This document shows positions 43,386 through 54,500 of a DNA stretch of 64,000 nucleotides, piece after piece. Source of the stretch: Lewinella sp. LCG006 (GTDB lineage Bacteria; Bacteroidota; Bacteroidia; Chitinophagales; Saprospiraceae); NCBI RefSeq assembly GCF_040784935.1, contig NZ_CP160680.1:2223501-2287500 (forward strand), in the 5' to 3' direction. The notes below the pieces were generated by a model that ran no database searches, had not been told where the DNA came from, and saw only the letters and a program-made list of their open reading frames with translations. Position numbers and translations under genes: made by a program. Position 1 is the first letter of the stretch; each line of letters opens with the position of its first letter.

Positions 43386-45464
43386 ATGTCTGCAAATACC
43401 ACCTATTCCGATGTCATTGCTGCTGAAGACGAACTCTTAAGGGAAAGGCGTAGAAAAATCATGGGCGATGATTTTGCCGCAGCACTAGAAGAAAATCGTT
43501 TTGGTCTGGCCTTATCAGGTGGTGGCATTCGCTCGGCGACAATCAATCTGGGAATCCTCAAAACGCTTCATAAATTTGGCGTCCTCAAGCAAGCGGACTA
43601 CCTCAGTACGGTGTCTGGTGGTGGCTACACAGGAGCTTATATTCAGGCTACTACCAAAGAAAAAGGGCAAGAAGGAAAGTTATTTGCCCCTGAGCATCTG
43701 CACTATATGCGCTCGCACGGAGAATACCTTTTCCCCGGTACAGGCCTTGAGAAAATATGGAACCAACTTACTCTGGTCGTCGCTTTTATGGTAAGTTTTT
43801 TGATGAGCCTGATCAGTCCGGCCATTTTAGTGGGCTTGATCGTAGGTTCTTATTTTTTCTGTGATTACTACAATTTGATTAGCATCGATTTCATGGATGC
43901 GGTGCAGCAACACTGGCAATGGCTGATGCCGGAACTTTTTTACGGAGGGATCGTCATTTTTGTGCTTCATTATTTACTGAACATCGCCCAGGTTTATCGC
44001 TTGGATGGTTCCAATTTTTTCAATCGTTTAGAGACGCTTGTGGTCATTGGCATCCTCAGTACCTTTGGCTGGCCCTTGATCAAAAGTTTTCAATCGGTGA
44101 AGTCGCCTACCGCCGAGCAGTTGCTTTTCTTTGTAACCGCCGGTTTTATTCTCGTGTTGATGGGCATGTTTACCAATCCTAACGCTACGAGTTTTCACCG
44201 TTTCTATCGTAAACAATTGGCGGATGCCTATCTGCATTTTGCGACCACCAATAAGAATATTTTGCTGCACCAACTGTGCCAACCCCATAGCAATGAGCAT
44301 CAGGATTATCTCGCTCCTTATCCTTTGATCAATACTTGCTTGAATCTGCAATCCAGCAAAGACCCCAACTTCCAGGGAGCCAAAGCCAGCGATTACTTCC
44401 TGCTCTCCCCCCTTTACTGTGGTGCGAAATTGGTAGGTTATGTACCCACCGCAGAAACGATTGGCTACCGGCAAATGACACTTCCGGCAGCAGTCACCAT
44501 TTCGGCAGCAGCGGTAAATCCCGGGCTTGGAGCGTATTCCAACAAAATACTGAGTATCCTTCTGACTATTTTCAACCTGCGCCTCGGTTTTTGGACCTGG
44601 AATCCCATGAAAATAAAAACAACCTGGCCAGTGGTCTGGTGGCCTTTCTACTTTTTCTACGAACTTTTTGGTCGCATCGGCACCGACAAAAAAATGATCA
44701 ACATCAGTGATGGTGGGCATATTGAAAACCTCGGCGTCATGGAGTTACTCCGCCGCCAGTGCAAGCTCATCGTATCGGTAGATGCTGGTGCTGACCCCTT
44801 GTTTACTTTCGCTGATTTGGAAAACCTGGCCGTTCGTGCGCGCAACGAACTCGGTATCGATATCCGCTTCCGCCCCGATGAAATCCCGGAAAACATCATG
44901 CGGGTCAACCCCAGCCACGGCTATTCCAAAAAGCGCTTTGCCGTTGCCGATTTGTACCAATTGTGGGAAAAGGTTTGCACCGACGAAGGTGAAGAAAAGA
45001 TTGTTCACTATCCTGGTGGCAAGAAAACAGGTGTTTTTGTTTACGTCAAGAGTTCGGTTACCGCTCCTACTGGTCGGCCGGATGATGCTGCCTTCAAGGA
45101 TGCCTTCCAGTACGGCACTTACAAGTACAAAATTTACAACCCTGATTTCCCGCACGAATCTACTGCTGATCAGTTTTTTGACCCTATTCAATGGGAGGCT
45201 TACTTCCAGCTAGGACAGTTTATCGCGGCCGACATATTGGGTGTTGACAACCTCAACAACTTTGATGTAGAAGAAGAAGCTTTCACCATTCCTCTTGATG
45301 AGCTGTACCGCCATTTTGATGAAAATATGCAGTTGTTTGGTGCTGTAGAATTGCCACTGCCACGTGTACGCGGCCGCGGAATAGATGATATTCTTATCGA
45401 GGCCGCACAGCAGCAGGGGCCGGAAAAAGAGACGGAGGGAATGCCGACGGAGTATAAGATGTAG
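43386..45464 (+). CDS. Patatin-like phospholipase with inserted membrane domain
   Basis: The 692-residue protein has the patatin oxyanion loop (FGLALSGGGIRSATINLG), nucleophile Ser77 in TVSGGGY, and catalytic Asp442 in NISDGGHIENLGVME. Between Ser and Asp lie about five membrane helices (VVAFMVSFLMSLISPAILV, LFYGGIVIFVLHYLL and following). The nucleophile context is TVSGG instead of the usual GxSxG, as in some bacterial cPLA2-like members. It is probably an integral membrane lipid acyl-hydrolase. A terminator follows. Confidence 0.88.
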   Translation: MSANTTYSDVIAAEDELLRERRRKIMGDDFAAALEENRFGLALSGGGIRSATINLGILKTLHKFGVLKQADYLSTVSGGGYTGAYIQATTKEKGQEGKLFAPEHLHYMRSHGEYLFPGTGLEKIWNQLTLVVAFMVSFLMSLISPAILVGLIVGSYFFCDYYNLISIDFMDAVQQHWQWLMPELFYGGIVIFVLHYLLNIAQVYRLDGSNFFNRLETLVVIGILSTFGWPLIKSFQSVKSPTAEQLLFFVTAGFILVLMGMFTNPNATSFHRFYRKQLADAYLHFATTNKNILLHQLCQPHSNEHQDYLAPYPLINTCLNLQSSKDPNFQGAKASDYFLLSPLYCGAKLVGYVPTAETIGYRQMTLPAAVTISAAAVNPGLGAYSNKILSILLTIFNLRLGFWTWNPMKIKTTWPVVWWPFYFFYELFGRIGTDKKMINISDGGHIENLGVMELLRRQCKLIVSVDAGADPLFTFADLENLAVRARNELGIDIRFRPDEIPENIMRVNPSHGYSKKRFAVADLYQLWEKVCTDEGEEKIVHYPGGKKTGVFVYVKSSVTAPTGRPDDAAFKDAFQYGTYKYKIYNPDFPHESTADQFFDPIQWEAYFQLGQFIAADILGVDNLNNFDVEEEAFTIPLDELYRHFDENMQLFGAVELPLPRVRGRGIDDILIEAAQQQGPEKETEGMPTEYKM

Positions 45465-45479
45465 GAAGAAGGTGAAGTC

Positions 45480-45516
45480 ACGTGCACAAAAAAAACGATT
45501 TTTTGTGCACGTTTTT
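45480..45516 (+). terminator. Intrinsic terminator, followed by a second hairpin
   Basis: CGTGCACAAAAAA and TTTTTTGTGCACG pair over 13 bases and are followed by TTTTTAT. A second stem with the same TGCACAAAA/TTTTTGTGCA word lies at 45523-45549. Confidence 0.9.
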
Positions 45517-45635
45517 ATAACCTGCACAAAATTACTTCCTTTTTGTGCATATCAAGAAATACTGTTTTAAGTACCAGGGAAAACACATCAAGATGAGATG
45601 CGTTAGTTCGTCTTTTTTGTTAGAATCGCAAAGAC

Positions 45636-48146
45636 CTACCCACCACCATCTTTATCCTTCCCAAAGAGCACCTTGCTCCAATGCTCGCGGCGTTCTTCGC
45701 GGCGTTCTTCTCGTTCACTTTTACGACGAATGCGCTGGGCGTACTCTCCCAGGGTTTCGTCGTCACGGCGAGGATTTTCATTGAGGAGTTCTTGCAGGAG
45801 CGCAGGGTCCATAGATTCAATCGTACGGTTCCACTCCACCATCTGATCGACGGGGGCGTCTTCGTAGCCAACGATGGGCATTTCCGGCAGGTAAGGAGGG
45901 CATTCCAGCAAGGCCAACACCATCTCCGGCGGCTCGGGGTAAGTGGCTCTGCGGATCGCTTTGAAATTGTTGTCTTTGATCACGCGCACCATATAAGAAC
46001 CAAAAACGGGCAGCGCGGTGCGCGATGCTTGCCCACGGGAAAGGCTGCGAAAATGAATCCCGGGGTGGTCGGTACCCACCCATACACCCGTGACCAGTTT
46101 GGGGTTGAAGCCTACAAACCAACCATCGGCCTGATCTTGGGTAGTCCCCGTTTTCCCCATCAGGGTGCCGCCAATACCAAACTCGGTACGCAAGCGCTGG
46201 GCAGTGCCGCTATCTACGACGCTCTGCATGATGTTGAGGATCATATCTGCATGACCCGGTTCTAGCACTTTCTTAAATCGCTTCCCATCCGGGCGATCAA
46301 AAGTGAGCAGTACCTCTCCTTCGGCATTTTCTATCCGATCCAAATAATGGAGGCGATCCGGGCGGTAACCCCGGTTGGCGAAAGTGGCATAAGCCGTCAC
46401 CATGTCCAACAGGTTGGCCTCCACGGCACCCAGTGCGATGGCAGGCACTGCGGGGATATCGCTACTGATGCCCATATCGTGCGCCAGTTTCACCACATTC
46501 TTGACGCCTGCCCGCAGGAGTAGTTCTACCGCGATGGTGTTGACCGAGTTGCTGAGCGCACCTGCCAACGAGTACACACCGCCGTATTTGCCATCGCTAT
46601 TGTGGGGCTGCCAGCCTTTAAACTGGTCGTAGGTCCGTAGTTCATTGGGGGTATACTCGCAGGGCATCATACCACTCTGTAGGGCAGCTGTGTATACGAT
46701 CGGTTTAAAGGTAGACCCTACCGGCCGCCGCGATTTTACGTGGTCGTACTGGATAAAACGATGATCGCCGCCACCGACCCAAGCCCTGACCAAGCCCGTT
46801 TGTGGTTCTACCGACAGCACCCCTACATTGAGCAAGGTCAAATAATGTTTAAGTGAATCCATCGGACTTAGCAAGGTATCTACGGCACCTTCGCCCCAGA
46901 CGAAGATGGTCATTGGCAACGGCTCGTCGAAGCTTTTCTTGATCCGCGCTTCATTCGCGCCTTTTTTCTTTAAATCCTGGTAGCGCTGGGTACGCTCCAA
47001 AGCACTTTGCAGGGTTTTCTCGGACCAGGGCGTGCGTTTTTTCCAGTCGTCTTCAAACCGGCGCTGCACCAAGGGCAACTGGTAAGCCACTGCTGCTTCG
47101 GCGTGCCGCTGCATTCTACTGTTGATGGTCGTATGGATTTTCAGACCATCGGTATACAGGTTGTATGCACTACCATCCGGCTTCTTGAGGTCTTTGATCA
47201 AATCGGTGACTTCCTGGCGCATTTGCTCGCGGAAGTAGGTGGCCATTCCTTCGTTGTGGCCCTCTTGCTGGTAGTCGAGTTTAAGGGGCAAAGCCTTTAA
47301 GCTATCCAGGGCATCGGCATCCAGGTGGCCCGCACGCGCCATTTGACTGAGCACCACATTGCGACGTTCTGTAGCCGCTTCGGGGTGGCGGCGCGGATTG
47401 TAAGCCGTCGTAGCTTTGAGCATTCCTACCAAAACGGCGGCATCTTCGGTACTCAGATTTTCCGGCGACTGGTTGAAGTAACGAAAAGCCGCCACTTTGA
47501 TACCAAAAGCATTTTCACCGAAAGGGACCGTATTGAGATACAGCCCCAAAAGCTCTTCTTTATCGTAGGTTTTTTCGAGGCGGCGCGCCGTAAACATCTC
47601 GCGCAGTTTATTGATGGGCATCCCTAGCAAGGCATACTCCCGCCGTGGAAACAGGTTTTTGGCCAGCTGCTGGCTCAGCGTACTTCCTCCACCGGAAGAC
47701 TCATCACGCAGCAAGATTGACTTCACCAATACCCGCCCCCAGGAGCGCAAGTCGATCCCGCTGTGCTCAAAAAAACGGGAATCCTCGGTAGCAATCAAGG
47801 CATTGATCACGTCTTCAGAGATTTCATCTAATTTGGCATCCGTACGGTTTTCGATGTAGTACTTGCCCAGAAGCACACCGTCTTCGCTGTAGATTTCCGA
47901 AGATTGGTTATTCTGCACATTCTGCAACTCGCCGTAGGTAGGCAATGCGCCGAAAACACCCAGCCAAACCAACAAGGCCAGCACCACTACCGTTGCGATT
48001 CCCGCCAAAATGGGACCACCCACACCGTAAACAACGAGCCGCAGCGTCGACTGCTGCTTCAACCAAGTGCCAACCGCCTGTCCCTTTTTACCAAGAAACT
48101 GTTGAAAAGCGGTGCTGATTTTCTGAAATTCTTTTTGCCAATTCAT
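45636..48146 (-). CDS. Penicillin-binding protein 1A (bifunctional)
   Basis: The 836-residue protein has a cytoplasmic start, a membrane helix at about 45 to 70 and a GT51 glycosyltransferase domain (IATEDSRFFEHSGIDLRSWG, STLSQQLAKNLFPR). The transpeptidase has Ser478 in GSTFKP, SNSVNT and Lys665-Thr-Gly in MGKTGTTQDQADGW. The C-terminus is Arg/Glu-rich (REERREHWSKVLFGKDKDGG). It polymerises and cross-links peptidoglycan in the periplasm. It is single-gene; the region upstream (48147-48300) holds only repeats. Confidence 0.96.
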   Translation of the reverse strand: MNWQKEFQKISTAFQQFLGKKGQAVGTWLKQQSTLRLVVYGVGGPILAGIATVVVLALLVWLGVFGALPTYGELQNVQNNQSSEIYSEDGVLLGKYYIENRTDAKLDEISEDVINALIATEDSRFFEHSGIDLRSWGRVLVKSILLRDESSGGGSTLSQQLAKNLFPRREYALLGMPINKLREMFTARRLEKTYDKEELLGLYLNTVPFGENAFGIKVAAFRYFNQSPENLSTEDAAVLVGMLKATTAYNPRRHPEAATERRNVVLSQMARAGHLDADALDSLKALPLKLDYQQEGHNEGMATYFREQMRQEVTDLIKDLKKPDGSAYNLYTDGLKIHTTINSRMQRHAEAAVAYQLPLVQRRFEDDWKKRTPWSEKTLQSALERTQRYQDLKKKGANEARIKKSFDEPLPMTIFVWGEGAVDTLLSPMDSLKHYLTLLNVGVLSVEPQTGLVRAWVGGGDHRFIQYDHVKSRRPVGSTFKPIVYTAALQSGMMPCEYTPNELRTYDQFKGWQPHNSDGKYGGVYSLAGALSNSVNTIAVELLLRAGVKNVVKLAHDMGISSDIPAVPAIALGAVEANLLDMVTAYATFANRGYRPDRLHYLDRIENAEGEVLLTFDRPDGKRFKKVLEPGHADMILNIMQSVVDSGTAQRLRTEFGIGGTLMGKTGTTQDQADGWFVGFNPKLVTGVWVGTDHPGIHFRSLSRGQASRTALPVFGSYMVRVIKDNNFKAIRRATYPEPPEMVLALLECPPYLPEMPIVGYEDAPVDQMVEWNRTIESMDPALLQELLNENPRRDDETLGEYAQRIRRKSEREERREERREHWSKVLFGKDKDGGG

Positions 48147-48234
48147 ACTGCTGTGTTGGACGGAGGTTATTTATCGCTTTTTTTCTTTGCCGCAGAGGTC
48201 CGGAGACACGGAGGTTATTTTTGCTTTTTTCTTG

Positions 48235-48308
48235 CCACTAAGGCACAAAGACACAGAATAGCACAAAATATCTTTCGTGGGTTTTAGTGCTTTTAGTGCT
48301 TTCGTGGC
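48235..48308. repeat. Degenerate REP-like repeat
   Basis: CCACTAAGGCACAAAGACAC faces GTGCTTTTAGTGCTTTCGTG, an imperfect inverted pair of short GCAC/AAAG and CTTT/GTGC words. This low-complexity type occurs widely in Bacteroidota intergenic DNA. 48309-48590 is AT-rich without a gene that I can support. Confidence 0.6.
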
Positions 48309-48590
48309 TAAAATTTTCTCCCGCAAGAAAACGAATCGACGACAAAGATAGTGTTAATATAAAATGTTTTTTGTTTTCACTTGAATAATATTTTTTGTTT
48401 AAAAATTATTTTTTTAAAAAAAACGCCCTCCCACACTTACCTCTCCCACGCCATCGGACATATACCCATGTACGAAACGCAAAACCATGTTCTACACCAC
48501 TTTCCTGTGCCTTCTTTTAGTCTGTTCTGCTGTACTGCATCGTTACTTTTCAGTACCGCTATTTAGATGGCCCGGCGGGGAGAAGGAATA

Positions 48591-48674
48591 GGACCCACCC
48601 CGGCCCTGCCCTGAAAGGGAGGGAGTAAGGACAGGAACAGTTCCCTCCCTTCTAGGGAGGGCTAGGGTGGGTCC
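48591..48674. repeat. Dispersed GC-rich hairpin repeat, copy 1
   Basis: GGACCCACCCCGGCCCTGCC at the start faces GAGGGCTAGGGTGGGTCC at the end, and GGGAGGGA faces TCCCTCCC inside. A second copy lies at 51269-51343 on the other side of the T9SS gene, in the same orientation. Confidence 0.8.
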
Positions 48675-48761
48675 CTAAAAACCCATATTCAAAAAAACGG
48701 AGGACGCTGAAAATCCAGAACAGAGTAAGCATTGTACCCAATTTATGTACCAAAATTTTTA

Positions 48762-51170
48762 ATGATGAAAAATTTTTATCTCTTATTCTTACTGTGCTCT
48801 TTGAGCATGATGACGGCCAAGGCGCAGGTGACGGATATCCTTACCGGATTGAACTACCCGTACGGTGTTGCTTTAGATGGAAATGAACTTTATATTTCAG
48901 AATTAAGTTCTAGCCGCATCATTAAAATCGATATTACAGCGGCTGTGCCACCTGCTATTCAAGAAGTTTTGACGGGCCTTTCAGGACCAGCCGGATTATT
49001 TATAGAGGAAAACACCCTCTATTTTAGTGAGTTTTCTGCCAGTAGAGTTTCTAGTATTGATGTTACTGATGCGCCCCCTGTACCTGATGTAATCCCTGTA
49101 ACCTTTAGCGGGGCTGCCAGTTTATTCATTGACGGAGATATTCTATATGTAAGTCTAAACAATGCTTCTTCTGTCGTAAGTATAAACCTTACGGATGACA
49201 CTCCCTTGTCACAGACGATTGCAAACGCTATTGATACGCCTAACAGTATTGTTAAGTTTGGAAATGCTCTCTACGTAGCTTCTTTTCTGACTAACAGTAT
49301 TATAAAAATTGATATTACCCAAACACCCGCTGTAGTGACGACAGCAGTTTCAGGCGTTAGCTCCCCTGTAGGATTAACCCTTGATGGTAGCTTTCTCTAC
49401 ATTGCCGGAGCGGATAAAATTTCCAGAATTGACCTCAATGATCCTTCGCCAATGTTGGAAGAGGTGGTAGCCGGCCTATCTGGTGCTCAATCAGTAGCCT
49501 TCAACGGTGTAGATATGTACATCGCGCAGATCGGAAATGGTGGTTCTGGTCAGGGAAAAATTTCCAAACTGGTTGTCAATACCCCTGTGTTCTCTACCTT
49601 ACCTAACGTGTGCTTGGACGGTTCACCCACCATGCTAGGTGGTGCATCACCAAGCAGTGGCGTATATTCTGGCCCCGGCGTGACTGATAACGGCGACGGT
49701 AGCACCTTTTCCTTTGATCCAGTAGCTGCAGGTGGGGTTGGCACCTATACCGTCACTTACAGCCTTGGTGGCGAAATGGTTACAAGTACCATCACCGTAG
49801 TAGCCGCCCCCACCGTCACCTTCTCCACCGGCGGCCTCAGTGTGCAAGTAGATGCTGGCGTACAGACTGGTCTCAGCGGCGGTATGCCTGCTGGTGGTGT
49901 GTACAGTGGTAATGGCGTCACCGACGACGGCAACGGCATGACCTACAGCTTTGACCCGGCGGTAGCGGGCGAGGGGGAGAATGTGATCACTTACACTTAC
50001 GCTGATGCCAATGGTTGTGGTGGTGAGCAAGGTGCTGTCATTACGGTAACGGCACTGGCTGTACCCGGCGACCTCTGTGACGAGGCGATTGACATCTCTG
50101 CTCAGTTTGGCGGCCCTTTCAATGAGCCGCAAACGACCAACATGTTCAACAATACCAACTTTACAACGGGGGCTGACGACCCTACGGCTGGCTTCGACTG
50201 CTTCTATGAAGGTGACCAGCTTCAAAACAGTGGTTGGTTCTCCTTCACGGGCGATGGCAACACCTACCGCATGCGCAGTATCCAGTGTACGGGCCCAAAT
50301 GAGAACCTGGATCTACAAGTAGTCGTCTATAGCGGTGGCTGCGGCAGCCTGATGCCCGTGGCCTGCAATGAGGATGAAAACGGCGCTATCGGCATATTCA
50401 ATGTCCTCGTAGAATTCCCTACCGAGGAGGGTGTGGAGTACGTGGTGTTGATAGATGGCTACGATGGCACCACCGGCGAGTTCTGCCTGGAGGTGACCAA
50501 CCTGACGGAGCCGCTGCCGGGGGATGAGTGTGCTGATGCGATTGACATCAACAACCTTTTTGGCCAGGCAGAGATGGTGCCGCAGTTGTCGGAACTATAT
50601 GACAACAATGGTTACAGTGTATCTGGCACCGATCCGACTTCTACTGTTTGTGGAATTGGATTTAATCAGGCAAGTCCTATCTGGTTTGCCTTTACTGGCG
50701 ATGGTAATCGTTACACCATCGATAATGCAAATAGTTCTATTGATTTAGTTGCCGTTATATATAGTGGCGAATGTGAAGTACTCACGGAAGTTGATTGTGG
50801 ATTTGATGCTGTCAACCCCGTATTTGATTTCCAAACGGAAGAAGGAGTCGAATACCTTCTAATAGTGAGTAATGATGATTTAGATGCAACAGGCACCTTC
50901 AACCTCGAAGTCACCAACCAAGGCTCCGTAGGCGTCACTAACATCTCGGAAACTGCCCTGCGCGTCTACCCCAACCCGACCCAAGGCATGATTCAACTGC
51001 CCCAGATCAACCTGGAGCGTGTAGAAGCCTACGACGCTACCGGCCGCTTGGTCGTGAGTCAACTACAGCCCGGCACCAGCATCGACTTGGGCGCGCAGCC
51101 TGCGGGCTTGTATATCTTGAAGATGTACGCTGGCGAGGAGGTGTACTCGGCGAAGGTGGTGAAGGAATAG
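48762..51170 (+). CDS. Secreted beta-propeller protein with T9SS sorting domain
   Basis: The start at 48762 gives 802 residues with signal peptide MMKNFYLLFLLCSLSMMTAK. Residues about 20 to 275 are six-fold propeller-type repeats (LDGNELYISELSSSRIIKID, GLSGPAGLFIEENTLYFSE and similar). Two Ig-like modules follow (SGVYSGPGVTDNGDGSTFSF and GGVYSGNGVTDDGNGMTYSF), then two jelly-roll-like CUB/PPC-type modules (GDLCDEAIDI.. and GDECADAIDI..). The final 75 residues are a T9SS type A domain (LRVYPNPTQGMIQLPQI, AGLYILKMYAGEEVYSAKVV). It is exported to the cell surface or medium; ligand unknown. Confidence 0.93.
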   Translation: MMKNFYLLFLLCSLSMMTAKAQVTDILTGLNYPYGVALDGNELYISELSSSRIIKIDITAAVPPAIQEVLTGLSGPAGLFIEENTLYFSEFSASRVSSIDVTDAPPVPDVIPVTFSGAASLFIDGDILYVSLNNASSVVSINLTDDTPLSQTIANAIDTPNSIVKFGNALYVASFLTNSIIKIDITQTPAVVTTAVSGVSSPVGLTLDGSFLYIAGADKISRIDLNDPSPMLEEVVAGLSGAQSVAFNGVDMYIAQIGNGGSGQGKISKLVVNTPVFSTLPNVCLDGSPTMLGGASPSSGVYSGPGVTDNGDGSTFSFDPVAAGGVGTYTVTYSLGGEMVTSTITVVAAPTVTFSTGGLSVQVDAGVQTGLSGGMPAGGVYSGNGVTDDGNGMTYSFDPAVAGEGENVITYTYADANGCGGEQGAVITVTALAVPGDLCDEAIDISAQFGGPFNEPQTTNMFNNTNFTTGADDPTAGFDCFYEGDQLQNSGWFSFTGDGNTYRMRSIQCTGPNENLDLQVVVYSGGCGSLMPVACNEDENGAIGIFNVLVEFPTEEGVEYVVLIDGYDGTTGEFCLEVTNLTEPLPGDECADAIDINNLFGQAEMVPQLSELYDNNGYSVSGTDPTSTVCGIGFNQASPIWFAFTGDGNRYTIDNANSSIDLVAVIYSGECEVLTEVDCGFDAVNPVFDFQTEEGVEYLLIVSNDDLDATGTFNLEVTNQGSVGVTNISETALRVYPNPTQGMIQLPQINLERVEAYDATGRLVVSQLQPGTSIDLGAQPAGLYILKMYAGEEVYSAKVVKE

Positions 51171-51268
51171 TTGGAAGGGTGTAAAAGTTGGATGGGTGTA
51201 AGGGTTACAAGACTTTATACACGCTTATCCACCCGGAAATTTCCGGGATAACGCTTACCTTTTCACAT

Positions 51269-51343
51269 GACCCACCCCGGCCCCTGGAAGGGAGGGAGTA
51301 AGGACAGACACAGTCTCCTCCCTTCCAGGGCAGGGCTAGGGTG
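51269..51343. repeat. Dispersed GC-rich hairpin repeat, copy 2
   Basis: GACCCACCCCGGCCCCTGGA with GGGAGGGAGTAAGGACAG and CCCTTCCAGGGCAGGGCTAG is a variant of the repeat at 48591-48674. It is preceded by the 16-base palindrome CCCGGAAATTTCCGGG at 51232-51247. Confidence 0.8.
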
Positions 51344-51408
51344 CATCGCCTGCGGCAAGCCTACAGCGACCGAAGGGGTCCAAGAAATTAGCTTATTTTT
51401 AAGGGAGT

Positions 51409-51444
51409 GCCCGTCGTCTTCGAGAGAAGCGGCGGGCTTTTTTT
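51409..51444 (+). terminator. Intrinsic terminator
   Basis: GCCCGTCG and CGGCGGGC pair around a 13-base spacer with TCTTC/GAGAAG inside, followed by seven Ts. It is 239 bases after the T9SS gene, past the repeat copy. 51445-51576 holds only a GTCAGGTTG/CAACCTGAC inverted pair. Confidence 0.8.
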
Positions 51445-51576
51445 GTTGGTACAAAAAAAAACAAAGGGATCTGCTGCCCCTTGCGGACAACAAATCCCTC
51501 TACCTTATACCAAATACCTGATACCGTCAGGTTGAAAAAGCCATCAACCATAGCACTTCCAAGCCAACCTGACCAC

Positions 51577-54500
51577 CTACTCTACCACCACGGTCTTCAC
51601 ATTGTCCTCATCGACGCGGTCGATCAACAAACGGAGAGGGTCGATGGCGGCTTTGACGGGGAGTTTATCCAGAGTGAAGGTCAACTGGCCTTTTTCCTGG
51701 GTGAGGTGCACGCGCTGGCGCATGATCAGTTCGTCTTCGTCGCGGTCGGCGTAGAAGCCGATGTCTATCCAGTCGTTGAGCTGGGCTTCCTTGGCATTGC
51801 CGGCTCCATCCGCTTTTAGCTTTTTAGCCAAAAAGTTGACGGTCACTTCGTATTGGCCATTGTCCAGTGTTTTGGCCGTAGCGTCCTCCATGCGCAAATC
51901 GTATAGCGTGATGTCTTCAAACCAATCGGTAATCAGGTACTGCAATGAGTCGGGTACCTGTGGTTCGAGGTAACGCATAAAATCGTACGCTGTGGGGTAG
52001 GGAGGCTCCTTGTAGCGGAATTCTTCCAGGAAGCCACGCAGGGCGGCGTTCACCTTGTCTTCCCCAATGTAATCTTGCAAAGCGTAGAGAATCACCGAAC
52101 CTTTGCCGTAGTGGATATGCCCCTGGTTTTCCACTTTCATCAAGGGTTGCTCCTCCTCCGTCTCACTACTACGCCCACGTAGATAGCGCTGTAGGTCGTA
52201 CTTGAGAAAATCCTTCATTTTCACCTCATCGGTTTCTTGCTTCATCACCATCAGCGATGAATACTCGGCAAAGCTTTCGCTCAACATCGTCGAGCCTTTC
52301 ATATTGGCACCAATCACTTGGTGGGCCCAGTACTGGTGCGCCATCTCGTGGGCAATCACGGCGTCTACGACGTTGTTTTTGTCTTCGTCTTCCAGGTTGA
52401 TGATAAACCCGAAGGCTTCCGAATACGGCATGGTACCCGGGAACGCCTGGGCAAAGGTGGCATAACGAGGAAACTCGATGATCCGCGCTTGCTTGTGGAA
52501 ATACGGCCCAAAGTTTTCGGTGTAATACTTCATCGATTTCTCCAAGGCGTCCAGCATGCGTTCTACGTTGATGCCGTGATCGGGGTGGTAGTACACTTCC
52601 AGATCGATACCATTCCATACTCGGGTAGCCACTTTGTAATCCGCAGAAATAAAAGAATAGAAATTCTGGGAAGGGTGGTCCACTCTGTAGTGATAATTGG
52701 CCCGCCCGTCCTTCACTTCTTTACTCACCAAAGAGCCCGGCGCAATCGCGATCTGATCTTCGTTGGTAGAGATAAAGGTTTCTACTGTCACCCAGTCTGA
52801 GCTACCATTGGTCAGGTAATTGCTCCTACAGAGGTCGGTACAATTTTCTTGCAAATCGGGCATCCGCTGGCGCTCAGGCAGGTCGTATTTGCGGCGCTTG
52901 TTTTTGTCGCTCAGCTCCGCATTGACCTCGTAGCCCAAGGAAGGGAGAATATCTCCGTTGTTAAAGAAAGTACCATTCTTCAAGACCGACATATTGGAAA
53001 CCTCGTTCTCAAAGCCTTTAGGGGTGTAATCAAAGCGGGCAATCATTTGCATGCTATCCCTTGGCTGCAACGGTTCATTGAGTTCGTAGATCAAAAAGCC
53101 CAGGTCTTTATCTTCGTATACCAACTTACTATTGGGGATCTCTACCTCCTGCTGGTAATCTTCGGAGACCGTGAAGAAGAGAGAATCGATGACCTCGTTT
53201 GTTTTGTTGGACACCAACATCTCCACCCGTCCTTTGGCCGCACGCACCTTGGGGTAGATGTCGATAAAGTATTTAGCATCCAAAACACTGATCTTGGGCG
53301 CGTCTACGTATTTGCGGTACTGCTTTTCATAGCTCACCTGTAGCAACTCCCGTTCGTGCGAGGTCTTGTACGGATTGAGTACCTGGGTATTGTAGTACAC
53401 AAAACCTGCCACAATCACGAAAGCAATACTGAAGAAGCCAAGGGCGCCGTAATACCTTTTACCCAGGGCCTTTCGGCCCGCTGCCAAACGGTCTTTTACG
53501 GTCGTACTCGTACCGCGAGGCCAGAGCAAAGCTGCCAGTATTACGGTAAGGATACCAAACAAAACCCAGTAACCATTGAACCAAAAATTGCCCGTCACGC
53601 CTGGCCCAAATGCATTCATATCCGAATACATCGTGCTCGGCGTACCACCAACGCTCAGCATATTGGTCTCGATTTTTAATACCAGATAAATGATATCCAG
53701 CATAAACAACAGCACCACCGAAGCAAAATAGCCGAGGTACTTGTTGTTGATAATTACCTGTAGGAAAATCAACAAACCACCCCAGGTGAGGTACACAAAA
53801 AAGGCTCCCGTAAAAAAGTCTTGCAGATAGACGTTCAACTCAAAATTGGTGTAGCCATTAAAAGCCTGGTAAAGAATAGCCACCACCATCAGCGTAAGGT
53901 GCAGGATGCAAGCCAGTGACACCAGCGAGAGTGTTTTCGCTACCAGCGAAATCACCGAGCGGTGCGGGGTGCCATCGATTACTTCGTTGATGTGATTGTC
54001 TCGATCGCGCCAGACCAGCTCACCACTGAAAAACACCAGGATGATGAGCACAAAGAGCGAAGACAGGTTATTGACTTCATCCAGCATTTTATAGGTCACC
54101 GGATAGGATTTCAAGCCAAAATATTCAAAACCACCCCAAAGATTAGAGATCAGCAAGATCAGCGAAAACAACAGCAAAATCACAAAAGTGGTGCTCTTGA
54201 ACATCGACAAAAAGTTGATCTTGAAAAAGCTCACAAAGGTTTTCCAGCCCGAAATTTCTTCCACATTTTCAGGTACCAAAGGCTGGTAAATGATTTTCTT
54301 TTCTATCGTAGCTCCTTTGTCCTTTTTGGCTTTTTTCTGCTTGGTAGCTTTCGTTGCGAAAGAAAACCCAAAGTAAGAAAGCGCCAAAATCACCAGTCCT
54401 ATCCCCATCCACAACAAGCGGTTGGTCAGCAAATGCCCACCAAAAGCGGGGCCGATCGCATTGCGTTCTGCTGGCGTGAAATACTGGGTATCCAGGTCAT

